Positions 1 through 5,496 are shown, numbered from the stretch's first letter. The stretch: DNA of 6,675 bases from an uncultured Anaerolineaceae bacterium (GCA_937967805.1 CALBTC010000547.1:1-6675), one strand, 5' to 3'. The notes: a model not told the origin generated them from the letters alone. Program-made: numbers and translations.

Positions 1-1455
1 CTGGACGACGTGAAAGATCGTATCGTGGAATACGTCGCCGTGCGCAAGCTGGCCGGGGCCAGGATGCGCGGGGCCATCATCAACCTCAACGGACCGCCAG
101 GGGTGGGCAAAACCTCTATTGCCACTTCTGTAGCGCGGGCCATTGGGCGGGAAATGGTGCGCATCAGCCTGGGCGGCGTGCGCGACGAAGCCGAAATTCG
201 CGGCCATCGCCGTACCTACATCGGCGCGATTCCCGGGCGCATCATCCGCGCCCTGCGCGATGCCCAAACGCGCAATCCGGTCATCGTCCTGGACGAAATC
301 GACAAGGTTGGCACCGACTGGCGCGGCGACCCATCATCGGCACTGCTGGAAGTGCTGGACCCTGAACAAAATGACAACTTCACCGACCATTATCTGGAAG
401 TGCCCTTTGATCTGAGCCAGGTGATTTTTATCACCACGTCCAACCAGCTCAGTACCATTCCGGCACCGCTGCTGGACCGCATGGAAACCATCACCATGCC
501 CGGCTACATCGAAGAAGAAAAGGTAGCCATTGCCGAAGGGTATCTGCTGCCCAAGCAGTTGGAAGGACATGGTATTGGTGAGGTAGAAGTGACGCTGGCC
601 AAAGATTCATTGCAGCATCTCATACGCTACTACACGCGTGAAGCCGGTGTGCGTAACCTGGAGCGCAGCATTGGCTCCGTGGTGCGCAAAATCGCGGTCA
701 AGGTTGCCGGCGGTGAAGCTGGCCCGTTTACCGTGACACCAGATGACATTACCGAATATCTCGGTCCGACGAAGTTTCGCTACGGCATTGCCGAAGAAAA
801 AGATGAAGTTGGCGTGGTAACCGGTCTGGCAGTCAATGGCTTTGGCGGCGACACGCTGCCCATCGAAGTAAGCCTGAGTGAAGGCAGTGGCAAAATTACA
901 CTCACCGGCTCGCTGGGTGACGTGATGCAGGAATCGGCTCAGGCTGCCCTGACGTACGCCCGGGCCAACGCTCGTGCGCTCGGATTGGAACCCAACATCT
1001 TCGACCGGGTAAACATCCATGTGCACGTGCCCGATGGGGCCACGCCAAAGGATGGCCCCAGCGCCGGCATTGGCATGGCCACGGCCATTATCTCTGCCTT
1101 TACCCGCCGCCCCGTGCGCCGTGACGTGGCGATGACCGGCGAGGTAACACTGCGGGGCAAAGTGCTGGCCATTGGTGGGCTTAAGTCCAAAACGATTGCC
1201 GCCCATCGCGCCGGCGTCAAAACAGTACTACTGCCGAAGGACAACGCGAAGGATATGCCTGAGCTGCCGGAAACCATCCGTGAAGAGCTGGAGCTCATTC
1301 CGGTGAGCCACCTGCACGAGGTTTTGGCTATCGCCCTGCTGCCCGGCACGGAAGCGCCGTTTGCCGTTGCCCCAGGCAATGAAGGCATGAATGTGCCGCT
1401 GCCCAAAACGCAAAGCGGCTCCGGCGTGCCGCCCCTGCGGGCCGACAACGAATAA
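1..1455 (+). CDS. lon: Lon ATP-dependent protease (endopeptidase La), 3' part of gene
   Basis: Lon is a cytosolic homo-oligomeric AAA+ serine protease that unfolds and degrades damaged and regulatory proteins. The window opens inside the gene: the N-terminal substrate-binding domain and the true start are missing, and the GTG at 10 is an internal codon. Counting from the first codon of the window (484 residues remain), Walker A GPPGVGKT is at 31-38, Walker B VIVLDEID at 94-101, the sensor-1 region ITTSN at 144-148, and the sensor-2 arginine in EAGVRNLER at 218. The S16 peptidase domain follows. Its catalytic serine is in KDGPSAG (Ser354) and its catalytic lysine is the second lysine of GGLKSK (Lys397). 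The 43-residue spacing equals that of E. coli Ser679-Lys722. All catalytic residues are present. The protein runs about 37 residues beyond the conserved VLAIAL helix, ending in a Gly/Ser/Pro-rich tail. An intrinsic terminator follows the stop. Confidence 0.97.
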   Translation: MDDVKDRIVEYVAVRKLAGARMRGAIINLNGPPGVGKTSIATSVARAIGREMVRISLGGVRDEAEIRGHRRTYIGAIPGRIIRALRDAQTRNPVIVLDEIDKVGTDWRGDPSSALLEVLDPEQNDNFTDHYLEVPFDLSQVIFITTSNQLSTIPAPLLDRMETITMPGYIEEEKVAIAEGYLLPKQLEGHGIGEVEVTLAKDSLQHLIRYYTREAGVRNLERSIGSVVRKIAVKVAGGEAGPFTVTPDDITEYLGPTKFRYGIAEEKDEVGVVTGLAVNGFGGDTLPIEVSLSEGSGKITLTGSLGDVMQESAQAALTYARANARALGLEPNIFDRVNIHVHVPDGATPKDGPSAGIGMATAIISAFTRRPVRRDVAMTGEVTLRGKVLAIGGLKSKTIAAHRAGVKTVLLPKDNAKDMPELPETIREELELIPVSHLHEVLAIALLPGTEAPFAVAPGNEGMNVPLPKTQSGSGVPPLRADNE

Positions 1456-1482
1456 CCGGCCTGGTCTACATTGACATAATCT

Positions 1483-1521
1483 AAGCGCTGCTGCCTGTTC
1501 AGGCAGCAGCGCTTTTGTTTT
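1483..1521 (+). terminator. Rho-independent terminator of lon
   Basis: A perfect 12-bp stem, GCGCTGCTGCCT (1485-1496) with AGGCAGCAGCGC (1501-1512), closes a GTTC loop. Two flanking A-T pairs extend it, and TTTTGTTTT follows. It lies 28 bases after the lon stop, so lon transcription should end here. Confidence 0.93.
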
Positions 1522-1573
1522 AAGATTAACTTTTCATCTGGACGAGGAAAGCGATTGCCGAATTGTCAAATAG

Positions 1574-1728
1574 TTGCGTCCGCCGACTTGCCGTTGGCAA
1601 AAGCTGTGCTTGGATCTGCTTTTCGGGCTTCAGCTGCGGCTAAACAGAAACTGGCGGAAGATCCACGCTTTCTTAGTGGTTCCGTGGGGATGGTTGGCGT
1701 GCTGCACACTTGGGGGACGCATACTCTC
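1574..1728 (+). pseudogene. IS91-family transposase remnant, frameshifted and truncated
   Basis: Read with one frame change, this stretch gives a short piece resembling the central part of IS91-type (Y2/HUH) transposases. In the frame of 1574, QKLCLDLLF is encoded up to about 1624. In the frame of 1555, FRASAAAKQKLAEDPRF and then GVLHTWG follow from 1621. The family pattern is an LLFRASAAA helix, a DPRF segment and VLHTWG, normally followed by a His-Pro-His motif that is absent here. Loss of one base in the run CTGCTTTTCGG at about 1617-1626 would explain the frame change. There is no start codon with a ribosome site, no catalytic tyrosines and no recognisable element ends, so this is a dead fragment. 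The match is recalled from the family pattern and has not been searched. Confidence 0.6.
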
Positions 1729-1982
1729 CGCCGCTGTCTGGTCTCAGCATTGGGCATTTCGGGTCCTATTCTTGGTTAACTGCACGCTTGGTTGAAGCTT
1801 ACTTATTTATGGTTGGCTGCTGCCTTTTTTACTGGGCAACATGCAGTTCTTTCGGTTGACCACTCGCCTGACATACTGCTACAATGGCCGCAAATAGTTG
1901 GAATGTTCTTTCTCAACCGCGCTGCATCAATCCTTAATCGATAGCCCAAAATGTATTGTTCTCTGATGGTGCAATTTATCTC
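1729..1982. other. Intergenic stretch with no recognisable feature
   Basis: This follows the transposase remnant and precedes the PIN-gene promoter. I see no open frame with a ribosome site, no RNA gene, no terminator-like hairpin and no convincing attC right-hand site (GTTRRRY). Given the fragment upstream, it may be further decayed mobile-element DNA, but no homology is visible. Confidence 0.5.
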
Positions 1983-1990
1983 CTTGGTCT

Positions 1991-2018
1991 TTCACGACAC
2001 TGAATATAGTGCTATAAT
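1991..2018 (+). promoter_or_regulatory. Extended -10 promoter with overlapping inverted repeat, PIN/RHH module
   Basis: TGCTATAAT (2010-2018) is a perfect extended -10 (TGnTATAAT). A weak -35, TTCACG (1991-1996), lies 16 bp upstream. The expected transcription start is about 2025, the A of the PIN start codon, so the message would be leaderless. The inverted repeat TATAG-TG-CTATA (2005-2016) overlaps the -10 and is a natural candidate operator for the RHH antitoxin. The operator role is inference. Confidence 0.65.
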
Positions 2019-2024
2019 GATGCC

Positions 2025-2447
2025 ATGAATACAAAGCGCTATCGGGTTGTTTTAGATACAAATGTCGTTTTTGAAGGTCTAACCACGAAAAAAAGCGCCT
2101 GTGGTTTGCTCATTGATGCCTGGTTCGCCGATCTTTTCCAAGTCTGTATATCAAACGCTTTGGCCTACGAATATAAGGATGTGCTTTCTCGAAAATTTAA
2201 GCCCGTCAGGTGGCAACAAGCTCAAATAGCACTCAGAACTTTATTTGACAAAGCTGAAATTGTCTCTATTCACTATAGTTGGCGGCCAGCCTCACCTGAC
2301 CCTGGGGATGATTTGGTTATTGACTGCGCCCTGAATGCTAATGCCCTCGTAGTAACTTCAAATAGCAAAGATTTTCGGAAAGCACGAAAGGAGCTAGGCT
2401 TACTCGTTATGACGCCGGTAGAATTTGCCGTGTTGTTAGCTGATTAG
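2025..2447 (+). CDS. PIN-domain toxin (putative toxin-antitoxin RNase, COG1569-like)
   Basis: This 140-residue protein consists of a single PIN domain, a metal-dependent RNase fold typical of VapC-like toxins that cleave RNA in the cytoplasm. Acidic positions expected in the active site are visible: Asp11 in VVLDTN, Glu49 in ALAYEY, Asp95/Asp96 and Asp100 in the PGDDLVIDCAL segment. A C-terminal VVTSNSKDF (residues 109-117) carries Asn113 where many PIN proteins have Asp, a variant I recall from this subfamily. The ATG at 2025 is chosen because the domain begins right after it. No Shine-Dalgarno sequence precedes it, and the -10 ends only 6 bases upstream, implying leaderless translation. The RHH antitoxin gene follows after 14 bases. 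The order toxin-then-antitoxin is the reverse of most such modules. Base composition is clearly more AT-rich than lon or the membrane-protein genes, suggesting acquisition. The target RNA cannot be told. Confidence 0.88.
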   Translation: MNTKRYRVVLDTNVVFEGLTTKKSACGLLIDAWFADLFQVCISNALAYEYKDVLSRKFKPVRWQQAQIALRTLFDKAEIVSIHYSWRPASPDPGDDLVIDCALNANALVVTSNSKDFRKARKELGLLVMTPVEFAVLLAD

Positions 2448-2449
2448 TC

Positions 2450-2457
2450 GAGGTGAT
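2450..2457 (+). promoter_or_regulatory. Strong ribosome binding site setting the antitoxin start at 2462
   Basis: GAGGTGAT is an eight-base complement to the usual 16S rRNA 3' end. Its GAGG core ends 8 bases before the ATG at 2462, which is ideal spacing. The in-frame GTG at 2453 lies inside this site and is therefore an unlikely start. The upstream PIN gene has no such site, so the antitoxin should be translated more strongly than the toxin. Confidence 0.85.
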
Positions 2458-2461
2458 AATT

Positions 2462-2788
2462 ATGGGACGATTTACGCTCAGATTACCAGAAACGTTACAC
2501 AATGAACTTGAATCTCGCGCCCAACAAGAAGGGGTGTCTTTGAATCAATACGTTGTTTATGCTTTAACGCGTCAGGTGGCTTCCACCTACACCATTCAGG
2601 TGTTGCCTGATGAAGCTGTCAAGGAACAAAAGGTAAGGTTTGAAAAACTACTTGACAGCTTAGGAGAGGCATCCGTTACTGCTACCAAGGCCTTTCTCGC
2701 TGAGAGAGAAAGTAGTGAACAAGAATCTGATTTATCAGAGGAAATTGTTGCTCGGTTAGAAGCGAAAATTGAAGGTCGTGCAGGCTAA
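2462..2788 (+). CDS. Ribbon-helix-helix antitoxin (HicB C-terminal/Arc-like)
   Basis: This 108-residue protein is the likely antitoxin to the PIN toxin encoded just upstream. Residues 3-10 (RFTLRLPE) form the DNA-contacting beta strand of a ribbon-helix-helix domain. Helix A runs over about 11-24 and helix B over about 26-39 (SLNQYVVYALTRQV), the pattern seen at the C-terminus of HicB-type proteins and in Arc-like repressors. The rest, rich in Glu and Ser, is probably the flexible tail that covers the toxin. Dimers would be expected to bind the inverted repeat over the module's promoter and repress it. The ATG is preferred over the GTG three codons earlier because of the ribosome site. The stop codon TAA lies inside the left end of the attC-like site that follows, as is common in integron cassettes. 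Pairing with this toxin is inferred from adjacency. Confidence 0.82.
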   Translation: MGRFTLRLPETLHNELESRAQQEGVSLNQYVVYALTRQVASTYTIQVLPDEAVKEQKVRFEKLLDSLGEASVTATKAFLAERESSEQESDLSEEIVARLEAKIEGRAG

Positions 2789-2890
2789 CAAGGCTTGCGT
2801 GCGCCGCGTCATGTAATGGGCTCGTCTAACTTGTTTTGGTTAGGAGACGGCCGTTGGTCAGCACACCGCCCGCTGAAGCTGACGTTAGGC
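2783..2890 (+). mobile_element. Integron attC-like recombination site
   Basis: The right end GTTAGGC (2884-2890) fits the attC core GTTRRRY exactly. The left end GGCTAAC (2783-2789) pairs with it at six of seven positions. Inside, GGCTT-GCG-T-GCG (2792-2803) can pair with CGC-C-CGC-TG-AAGCT (2867-2880), leaving TG (2874-2875) unpaired, like the extrahelical bases of real attC sites. The 108-base length is within the family range, the antitoxin stop overlaps the left end, and a toxin-antitoxin module is a typical cassette cargo. Against it: no integrase gene and no second attC upstream are visible, and one arm position is mismatched. An alternative left end, GTCTAAC (2824-2830), fits RYYYAAC but lacks matching inner arms. 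Confidence 0.45.
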
Positions 2891-2943
2891 GCTGTTATTT
2901 TTGATATACGGCCGTTCTCCCTTCTACCTTTTCATTCCTAAAC

Positions 2944-2957
2944 TTGATCTATTGCAA
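2944..2957 (+). promoter_or_regulatory. CRP/FNR-family-like binding site upstream of the cupin operon
   Basis: TTGATCTATTGCAA resembles the FNR/DNR box TTGATnnnnATCAA: the left half is perfect and the right half matches 3 of 5. Its centre is about 41.5 bp before the start predicted from the -10 at 2980-2985, the classical position for a class II activator site. No good -35 is present, which fits activator dependence. The regulator is unknown. Confidence 0.4.
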
Positions 2958-2976
2958 CGTTTCTCCCCCGCTCATC

Positions 2977-2985
2977 TGCTAAAAT
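2977..2985 (+). promoter_or_regulatory. Extended -10 element for the cupin operon
   Basis: TGCTAAAAT fits the extended -10 pattern TGnTAtAAT with one change and predicts a start near 2992, leaving a 28-base leader. The leader contains AGGAGA (3008-3013), six bases before the cupin ATG. No -35 hexamer is seen at normal spacing. Confidence 0.5.
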
Positions 2986-3019
2986 AGTGGCCGTATAAAC
3001 AAAATCCAGGAGAAACAAG

Positions 3020-3349
3020 ATGAGCGAAACAACCTATGGACTTGTTGAAAATTTAGCGGCACTGCTGCCGGAAATCCCACCTGAATCAATTGTAAGCCGG
3101 AAGGTGTACAGTGATGATTTGCTCAAGGTCACCCTGTTTGGCTTTGCCGCCGGGGAAGAATTGACAGAGCATACGGCCGCTTTCCCCGCTACCCTTCACT
3201 TCTTAAGCGGTGAAGCCACGTTGACGCTAGGCGACGATACATATGAAGCCCAGGCCGGCACCTGGGTGCAGATGTCGGCTCACTTGCCGCACAGTATTTT
3301 GGCGAAAACGGCCGTCACCATGCTGCTCAGCCTCACCGTCAATAAATGA
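3020..3349 (+). CDS. Small single-domain cupin protein
   Basis: This 109-residue cytosolic protein has a single cupin beta-barrel. The first cupin motif spans residues 45-71, with His51 (EH), His60 and the SGEATLTLG turn. The second, PxG-like motif AGTWVQMSAHLPHSI spans 79-93 with His88 and His91. These histidines could hold one metal ion, although the second histidine of the usual HxH is alanine here, so the metal site differs from the classical form. No substrate can be named; small cupins of this size often act as sensors or binding proteins as well as enzymes. The start is set by AGGAGA six bases upstream. Its last codons overlap the next gene by ATGA, so the cupin and the NnrS-like protein should be translationally coupled. 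A CRP/FNR-like site lies upstream. An exact ACGGCCGT copy falls at 3308 within codons for Thr-Ala-Val. Confidence 0.85.
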   Translation: MSETTYGLVENLAALLPEIPPESIVSRKVYSDDLLKVTLFGFAAGEELTEHTAAFPATLHFLSGEATLTLGDDTYEAQAGTWVQMSAHLPHSILAKTAVTMLLSLTVNK

Positions 3350-4437
3350 AAGCGAAGCTTCCACCTATTCAACTGCCCATCATGGCCGCCGTGCTCATAA
3401 CGCTGCTGGCGGCGCTGTGGGCCGGACTCATCCGCCTGGGCTGGCGTTGGCCGGCGCTGCAACCGATGCTGCCCGCTCTGCACGGCCCACTGATGATCTC
3501 CGGCTTTTTGGGCACGCTGATCAGTTTGGAGCGGGCTGTGGCGATTAGAAAACCATGGGCCTACATTGGTCCGGTGCTGAGCGGCATCGGAGCGATTTGG
3601 CTGGTGGTGGGTCTGCCCGTCGTTACGGGTCAGTGGCTGCTACTGTTGGGGAGTGCGGGGTTAACGGCCGTCTTCATCCACATCATTCGCCAGCACACCG
3701 CCAGCTACACGGTGACGATGGGCCTGGGCGCGCTCTGCTGGCTGGTGGGCAACGCCCTCTGGCTGGGCGGCTGGCCCATTTTTCGCATCGTTTACTGGTG
3801 GGCTGGCTTTCTCGTGCTCACCATCGTCGGCGAGCGGCTGGAGCTGAGCCGGGTGGCGCGCCTTTCAGCCAAAACGATTCGACTGTTTGCCGGCGCGGTG
3901 GCGCTTTTTTTGGTGGGGCTGCTGGCCGTGCTGGTTTGGGGCGGCGCAGGTACCCGCCTCATCGGGCTGGGGCTCACGGCATTGGCGCTCTGGCTGGGGT
4001 TGTTTGACATTGCCCGGCGCACCATGCGCCGCACCGGATTGACCCGCTTCATTGCCGTGAATTTACTGCTGGGCTACGGTTGGCTATTAATTGGTGGGCT
4101 GACGGCGCTGCTCATCGGGCAGGCGGTGGCCGGTCCGCGCTACGATTTTATGCTGCACGCCGTTTTTGTCGGCTTTGTTTTTGGCATGATCTTTGCCCAT
4201 GCGCCGATTATTGTGCCTTCCATTTTGCCGATTCAGGTGCGGTTTCACCCGGTTTTATACGGCCCGACGATTTTCCTGCACCTGGCGCTGCTGCTGCGGG
4301 CCATCGGTGACGTGGGCGGCTGGCAGCCGGTACGCGCCTGGGGCGGCTTGCTGAATGCGGTGGCCATCTTGTGGTTTATGGGCCAGATAGTGTACCTGGC
4401 GGCCACGCATAAAAAAATTGTCAACATAGGACGCTGA
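3346..4437 (+). CDS. NnrS-like polytopic membrane protein
   Basis: This 363-residue, very hydrophobic protein has about ten to twelve predicted membrane helices by eye. Histidines in or near the helices resemble the haem- or copper-binding pattern of NnrS-like proteins, which are associated with nitric oxide and nitrosative stress. They are His46 in LHGPLMISGFLGT, His112 and His117 in IHIIRQH, His271 and His285 in a segment ending MIFAHAP, His301 in FHPVLYGP and His312 in FLHLALLLR. Conserved-looking charges are Glu62-Arg63 (ISLERAV) and Glu163-Arg164 (VGERLELSR). Assignment to the NnrS family is an analogy of histidine pattern and topology, not a proven match; it may be a separate family of unknown function. 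The ATG overlaps the cupin stop (ATGA) and has no ribosome site of its own, so translation should depend on the cupin. The stop codon lies inside the first arm of a palindromic repeat. Confidence 0.6.
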   Translation: MKAKLPPIQLPIMAAVLITLLAALWAGLIRLGWRWPALQPMLPALHGPLMISGFLGTLISLERAVAIRKPWAYIGPVLSGIGAIWLVVGLPVVTGQWLLLLGSAGLTAVFIHIIRQHTASYTVTMGLGALCWLVGNALWLGGWPIFRIVYWWAGFLVLTIVGERLELSRVARLSAKTIRLFAGAVALFLVGLLAVLVWGGAGTRLIGLGLTALALWLGLFDIARRTMRRTGLTRFIAVNLLLGYGWLLIGGLTALLIGQAVAGPRYDFMLHAVFVGFVFGMIFAHAPIIVPSILPIQVRFHPVLYGPTIFLHLALLLRAIGDVGGWQPVRAWGGLLNAVAILWFMGQIVYLAATHKKIVNIGR

Positions 4438-4531
4438 TTTGCCTGTACGCAAAGCGGTCGCTTCGCGACATTACCCTGATTTTGAAGTAGTTATCCTATA
4501 AATCAGGAAAATCAGGGCGATCAGCGTTCTA
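4427..4531. repeat. Palindromic repeat pair (GAT-nonamer family) after the NnrS-like gene
   Basis: The outer arms TAGGACGCTGAT (4427-4438) and ATCAGCGTTCTA (4520-4531) pair over 12 bases with a single G-T wobble. Inside lie a 5-bp hairpin GTCGC-TTC-GCGAC (4457-4469) and the 10-bp arms CCCTGATTTT (4474-4483) and AAAATCAGGG (4508-4517). On the minus strand, 4531 down to 4487 reads as five exact nonamers: a head TAGAACGCT and four units starting GAT. On the plus strand the first copy shows the head and one unit, GATTTGCCT, before diverging. ATTTTTTATT directly follows the outer stem, so the structure might also weaken transcription between the two membrane-protein genes. Confidence 0.7.
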
Positions 4532-4572
4532 TTTTTTATTCCGGCTTTTATGAGGATGATACACACGATAAA

Positions 4573-5403
4573 ATGAGCAGTATGACCGATTCAAATCCAC
4601 CGGCCAAACGGCCGTCTCGCTTCCGCAAACAGCTCATTTTGCCGGCCGAACACGGTTCCTGGGCCTGGCTGCTGGTCCCTTTTTTGGTGGGAACGGCCGT
4701 TGCTGAACTTTTTACTTTACCCGTCTGGCTGGTGCTGCTGGGCGGCCTGGCCGCCTTTTTGTTGCGCCAGCCGGCCACCGTCTGGCTGAGGGTGCGGCAG
4801 GGACGCGGCCGTCGCAGCGACGAACCCATCGCCCTGCGTCTGATGCTGCTGTTGGGCGGCATCGTGCTGCTGTGTGTCGCCGGCCTGCTGCTGCTGGGTC
4901 GATACGCACTGCTGTGGCTGGCGCTGCCGTTTGGCCTGCTGCTGGCCGCCTATTTGCAGGCCGCCCGCAGCCGCCAGAGCACGCGCACGCTGCAAATGGA
5001 ACTGGTTGGCGCGGCCGGTCTGGCGCTGATGGCCCCGGCGGCGATGCTGGCCGCCATCGGCACCTCGTACCCGACGGTTTGGCTGGTGTGGGGCTTGATG
5101 GCGGCGCAAAACGTGCTTGGCGTCTTTTACGTGCGGCAGCGCATTGCCGACACGCATGGACGGCCGTTTAACCGGCAGCCGCTGTTGTGGAGTCATGTGC
5201 TGGGATTTGTGGTGGTGGCGGGAACGGCCGTGGCCGGTCTCATCCCCTGGCTGGCGGTGGTCCCCTTTGCCGGATTCTTGCTGCGGGCCATCTGGACCGC
5301 GCAGCAGGCCCGTCCCATTGGCAACATCAAAAAGTTTGGTTTCCTGGAAGTGGGCGTTGAGCTCGTCAGCGGCGCTTTGATTGCGCTGGGGTATCTCGCC
5401 TGA
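4573..5403 (+). CDS. YwiC-like integral membrane protein
   Basis: This 276-residue membrane protein shows the hallmark of the YwiC-like family near its N-terminus: LPAEHGSWAWLLVPFL (residues 23-38), comparable to the LPKEHGAWA start of family members. About eight hydrophobic helices follow. The loop YVRQRIADTHGRPFN (186-200) and the C-terminal IKKFGFLEVGVELVSGALIALGY (252-274) also fit the family. Function is unknown; ywiC of Bacillus subtilis lies beside the fnr and nitrate-respiration genes, which suits the nitrogen-oxide theme proposed here. The ATG at 4573 is the best available but lacks a properly spaced ribosome site; the GAGG at 4552 is too far. A second ATG at 4582 is possible. Four exact ACGGCCGT copies (4608, 4693, 5160, 5224) lie inside the gene in two codon phases. 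Confidence 0.8.
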   Translation: MSSMTDSNPPAKRPSRFRKQLILPAEHGSWAWLLVPFLVGTAVAELFTLPVWLVLLGGLAAFLLRQPATVWLRVRQGRGRRSDEPIALRLMLLLGGIVLLCVAGLLLLGRYALLWLALPFGLLLAAYLQAARSRQSTRTLQMELVGAAGLALMAPAAMLAAIGTSYPTVWLVWGLMAAQNVLGVFYVRQRIADTHGRPFNRQPLLWSHVLGFVVVAGTAVAGLIPWLAVVPFAGFLLRAIWTAQQARPIGNIKKFGFLEVGVELVSGALIALGYLA

Positions 5404-5406
5404 TAT

Positions 5407-5451
5407 TAGGACGTTGATAACGCAGATAAACTTGATTTACCTGATATAATG
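5407..5451 (+). repeat. GAT-nonamer repeat (head plus four 9-bp units) before the MNT gene
   Basis: The head TAGGACGTT (5407-5415) is followed by units starting GAT at 5416, 5425, 5434 and 5443, each exactly nine bases apart. The length (45 bases) and order (head plus four GAT units) equal those of the minus-strand copy at 4487-4531. The best shared unit is GATTTnCCT. The last unit holds the -10 of the MNT promoter. AGGAC (5408-5412) can also pair with GTCCT (5451-5455). Confidence 0.65.
5442..5450 (+). promoter_or_regulatory. Extended -10 promoter of the MNT/HEPN module
   Basis: TGATATAAT is a perfect extended -10 (TGnTATAAT). It predicts a start near 5457 and a leader of about 40 bases carrying AAAGGGA (5484-5490) before the MNT ATG. 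No -35 is seen at normal spacing. The element lies within the nonamer repeat. Confidence 0.65.
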
Positions 5452-5496
5452 TCCTTGCTTCAACAAAAACACACGGGTTGAGCAAAGGGAATATAA

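Noticed and set aside
607..1448. Long minus-strand open frames within lon (607-1206 and 939-1448)
   Set aside because: They lie fully inside an unmistakable lon coding region, have no family features and arise from its GC-rich codon pattern.
1555..1779. A 74-residue gene starting at TTG
   Set aside because: The start is arbitrary, the frame is broken relative to the transposase pattern and it ends in unrelated residues, so it is treated as part of a pseudogene.
1729..2024. A second attC site at the 5' edge of the PIN/RHH cassette
   Set aside because: Candidate GTT words such as those near 1774 and 1856 break the GTTRRRY pattern and have no paired left arm.
2453..2461. GTG start for the RHH antitoxin
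   Set aside because: The codon lies inside the ribosome binding site that serves the ATG at 2462.
2824..2890. Shorter 67-base attC reading with left end GTCTAAC
   Set aside because: The ends fit the consensus, but the inner arms do not pair; the 2783 left end gives a better stem.
1409..4457. Shared 11-mer ACGCAAAGCGG in the lon tail and in the palindromic spacer
   Set aside because: In 6.7 kb a few shared 11-mers are expected by chance, and the flanks do not continue to match.
4550..4576. Eight-codon upstream frame ending by ATGA overlap with the YwiC-like start, as a leader peptide
   Set aside because: It has no ribosome site of its own and such short overlaps arise easily by chance; worth keeping only if conserved in relatives.
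4717..5196. Minus-strand 159-residue Gln-rich frame inside the YwiC-like gene
   Set aside because: The Gln richness is the antisense of repeated Leu (CTG) codons; it is a shadow with no ribosome site.
4487..5451. CRISPR array interpretation of the nonamer repeats
   Set aside because: The units are nine bases with no constant repeat and unique spacer structure, and there are no cas genes.
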